Below, piece after piece: positions 6,020-7,172 of a DNA stretch of 7,172 nucleotides (position 1 is its first letter; each line of letters starts with the position of its first letter). Made by a program: the position numbers and the translations under genes. The notes under the pieces were generated by a model. It was not told the DNA's origin, did no database searches, and was given only the letters and a program-made list of their open reading frames with translations. Source of the DNA: Caulobacteraceae bacterium (GTDB lineage Bacteria; Pseudomonadota; Alphaproteobacteria; Caulobacterales; Caulobacteraceae). The stretch is from positions 1 to 7,172 of the forward strand of contig PLFA01000149.1 of the NCBI GenBank assembly GCA_003136615.1, written 5' to 3'.

Positions 6020-6367
6020 TCACGCGACGAAAACCGTCTGGTCCTCAACCTTCACAGCCCAGGGGATCAGGCTTTGGCCCGCGCAAGGGCCTCCGATGCA
6101 CAGGCCGTCATGGCGAAACAGCGCGCCATGCGAGCCGCAGAGAATCATATCGCCCGCGGTCGTCAAATACCGATCGGGCGCGAAGGCCAGGGGCAGGCCC
6201 GCGTGCGGGCATTGGTCGACCCAGCCGCGCACCTGATCATCCGCGCGAACGATGAAGCCGTGGAAAAGCGCGTCGCCCGCGCGAAACTGGAAGCCCTTCG
6301 CGCCGGGGTCGGGTAGGTCGGCGAGATCGCAGAGGCGTGTTCCCGCCGGCGGACGGGCGTCAGTCAA
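6020..6367 (-). CDS. Small Rieske [2Fe-2S] ferredoxin-like protein
   Basis: This 115-residue protein is essentially one Rieske domain. The cluster ligands are Cys53 and His55 in CPHAGLPL, and Cys77 and His80 in LCGSHGALF; 21 residues separate His55 from Cys77. A further pair, Cys90 and Cys95 in GLCIGGPCAG, closes the fold and seems typical of this small subfamily. There is no signal peptide, membrane anchor or catalytic oxygenase domain, so it is probably a soluble electron-transfer or accessory protein; the partner is unknown. The start is TTG at 6367, overlapping the yciI stop (TTGA), which suggests coupled translation after yciI. The gene is third in the gpsA-yciI-Rieske series. The frame holds no better start: the ligands come late enough that a shorter start would still keep them, but no good ATG precedes them. 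Confidence 0.9.
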   Translation of the reverse strand: MTDARPPAGTRLCDLADLPDPGAKGFQFRAGDALFHGFIVRADDQVRGWVDQCPHAGLPLAFAPDRYLTTAGDMILCGSHGALFRHDGLCIGGPCAGQSLIPWAVKVEDQTVFVA

Positions 6368-6651
6368 AGAGGCGCGCCCATGCTTTGGCGCCAGAGCCGG
6401 ATCTCAACCGTCTCGAAAAGGCCGGCGAGGCGGTAGGGGTCGGTGAGACTGAAGGCCTCCACGGCGCTTTCGTCAGCGCAGTCCATGATGAAAAGCGAGC
6501 CGTTCATCTGGCCGTCTGTGTCCAGCAAAGGGCCCGCGGCGCGGATCCCAGCCGTTGCGGCGTGGACATAGGCCAGGTGGGCCTCGCGCGTCGCCATACG
6601 CAGGGCGAGAGACTGGGGTTTATCCACACAGGTCAGCACGTAGAGGGGCAC
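6364..6651 (-). CDS. YciI-like protein (YCII domain)
   Basis: The 95-residue protein matches the YCII fold: an N-terminal strand (MPLYVLTCVDK), TREAHLAYV with the conserved His25 often proposed as catalytic, then AAGPLLDTDG (38-47), GSLFIMD (51-57) and a DP pair at Asp71-Pro72 before the last strand VEIRLW. YCII proteins form dimeric ferredoxin-like barrels; most have no known substrate, though relatives include dehalogenase-type enzymes. The start is GTG at 6651, with AAGGAA about 9 bases upstream in the 17-base gap after gpsA. Its stop overlaps the Rieske start (TTGA). In alphaproteobacteria a YciI gene often follows gpsA, so the position supports the call. Function beyond the family is not known. 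Confidence 0.9.
   Translation of the reverse strand: MPLYVLTCVDKPQSLALRMATREAHLAYVHAATAGIRAAGPLLDTDGQMNGSLFIMDCADESAVEAFSLTDPYRLAGLFETVEIRLWRQSMGAPL
6620..6628 (+). promoter_or_regulatory. Perfect consensus DnaA box inside yciI
   Basis: TTATCCACA, the full R1-type DnaA box, is present once, within the 5' part of yciI where the - strand encodes Cys-Val-Asp-Lys-Pro. I saw no second copy in the window. A single box in coding sequence could be chance or a DnaA titration/regulatory site; there is no AT-rich region nearby, so this is not an origin. Confidence 0.3.
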
Positions 6652-6668
6652 GCGTCGTGTTCCTTTCT

Positions 6669-7172
6669 TCAGGTCTCCGCCCGCAGCGGCCGGGACAGCA
6701 ATTGGGTGATGGCGCGGTCCACGGGGATTTCATCGGCGAGAATCGCGCGCACCGCCTCGCAGATCGGCGCCTCCACGCCAAGGCCTCGCGCCAGGGCCGC
6801 GACGGCAGGGGCGGAGGCGACGCCCTCGGCCACGGAGACCTTTCCGGCCAAGGCCGAGGCAAGGCTTTCGCCGCGCCCCAGGGCCAAGCCCACGCTCGTA
6901 TTGCGCGACTGAGCGCTGCAGCAGGTGAGGACGAGATCTCCCAGGCCACAAAGCCCCGCGGCTGTCTCCGCCGTCCCGCCCAGGGCCACGGCCAGGCGGG
7001 TCAGCTCCGCGAAACCCCGTGTGATCAGCGCCGCCCGGGCGCTGGCCCCCATCCGGCGGCCCTCCACGACGCCACAGGCGATGGCGAGAACATTCTTGAT
7101 CGCGCCGCCAGCCTGCGCCCCCATCATGTCGGTTGACACATAGGGCCGGAAGACGGGGCTGGCGATGGCCTG
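6669..7172 (-). CDS. gpsA: Glycerol-3-phosphate dehydrogenase [NAD(P)+], C-terminal half (N-terminus beyond window)
   Basis: The frame is open from the right edge, giving 167 residues up to a TGA at 6669-6671. This is the C-terminal catalytic domain of GpsA, which reduces dihydroxyacetone phosphate to sn-glycerol 3-phosphate for phospholipid synthesis in the cytosol. The fragment shows FRPYVSTDMMGAQAGGAIKN with the conserved active-site Lys, NVLAIACGVVEG, GFAELTRL, the family signature LCGLGDLVLTC, and SAQSRNTSVGLALG containing the Arg-Asn pair that contacts substrate and cofactor. The N-terminal Rossmann domain, roughly half the protein, lies outside. An in-frame GTG at 7137-7139 is internal and not a start, because homologous sequence continues upstream (SPVFRPY). 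yciI follows 17 bases later, so the genes are probably one transcript. Confidence 0.95.
   Translation of the reverse strand, partial: QAIASPVFRPYVSTDMMGAQAGGAIKNVLAIACGVVEGRRMGASARAALITRGFAELTRLAVALGGTAETAAGLCGLGDLVLTCCSAQSRNTSVGLALGRGESLASALAGKVSVAEGVASAPAVAALARGLGVEAPICEAVRAILADEIPVDRAITQLLSRPLRAET

Noticed and set aside
6337..7136. Two + strand frames of about 190 codons opposite yciI and gpsA
   Set aside because: GpsA and YciI motifs are unmistakable on the other strand; the antisense translations match nothing I recognise.
1..7172. CRISPR array, insertion sequence, attachment site, tRNA or riboswitch
   Set aside because: No spaced repeat series, transposase, terminal inverted repeats, tRNA-like cloverleaf or long structured leader is visible; gaps between genes are all about 100 bases or less.
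1..7172. GANTC methylation sites as a regulatory pattern
   Set aside because: Several sites occur, but mostly within genes, none clustered in the divergent promoter gap, and I cannot test enrichment by eye.

Overview
This is a GC-rich chromosomal stretch, most likely from an alphaproteobacterium. A Caulobacterales-like lineage is my best guess, inferred from gene neighbourhood and protein style rather than any diagnostic marker. Two conserved housekeeping clusters support the call: GNAT acetyltransferase / DUF1285 / CoA pyrophosphatase (Nudix) / CCA-adding enzyme on the + strand, and gpsA / yciI / small Rieske protein on the - strand. Coding density is very high. Every stretch longer than about 100 bases belongs to a gene, and I see no mobile element, CRISPR array, tRNA or rRNA.

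Layout. Positions 1-1462 hold two short-chain dehydrogenases (SDRs) on the - strand. The upstream one (524-1462) resembles the 3-hydroxyacyl-CoA dehydrogenase domain of peroxisomal multifunctional enzyme type 2. The downstream one (<1-524) is a classical SDR cut by the window edge. Their stop and start codons share one base. Positions 1559-2809 (or 2824) encode an MFS exporter, also on the - strand. A gap of about 80 bases (2810-2891) separates it from the divergent + strand operon and carries a plausible promoter with an inverted repeat inside it.

The + strand operon runs from 2892 to 6009. DUF1285, Nudix and CCA overlap by four bases at each junction (GTGA, then TTGA), which suggests translational coupling. 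The themes are tRNA 3'-end maturation and hydrolysis of CoA-type nucleotides, plus an acetyltransferase and a DUF1285 protein of unknown role. Only 10 bases separate this operon from the convergent - strand cluster at 6020-7172, where gpsA (phospholipid precursor synthesis, N-terminal half missing) is followed by a YciI-like protein and a Rieske [2Fe-2S] protein, the last pair again joined by a TTGA overlap.

I find no convincing undescribed system. The points most worth a second look are regulatory or small in scale: the inverted repeat in the divergent promoter, the hairpin that contains the MFS Shine-Dalgarno sequence, the NPAG substitution in the MFE-2-like SDR, the 10-base direct repeat at the SDR junction, and a consensus DnaA box inside yciI.
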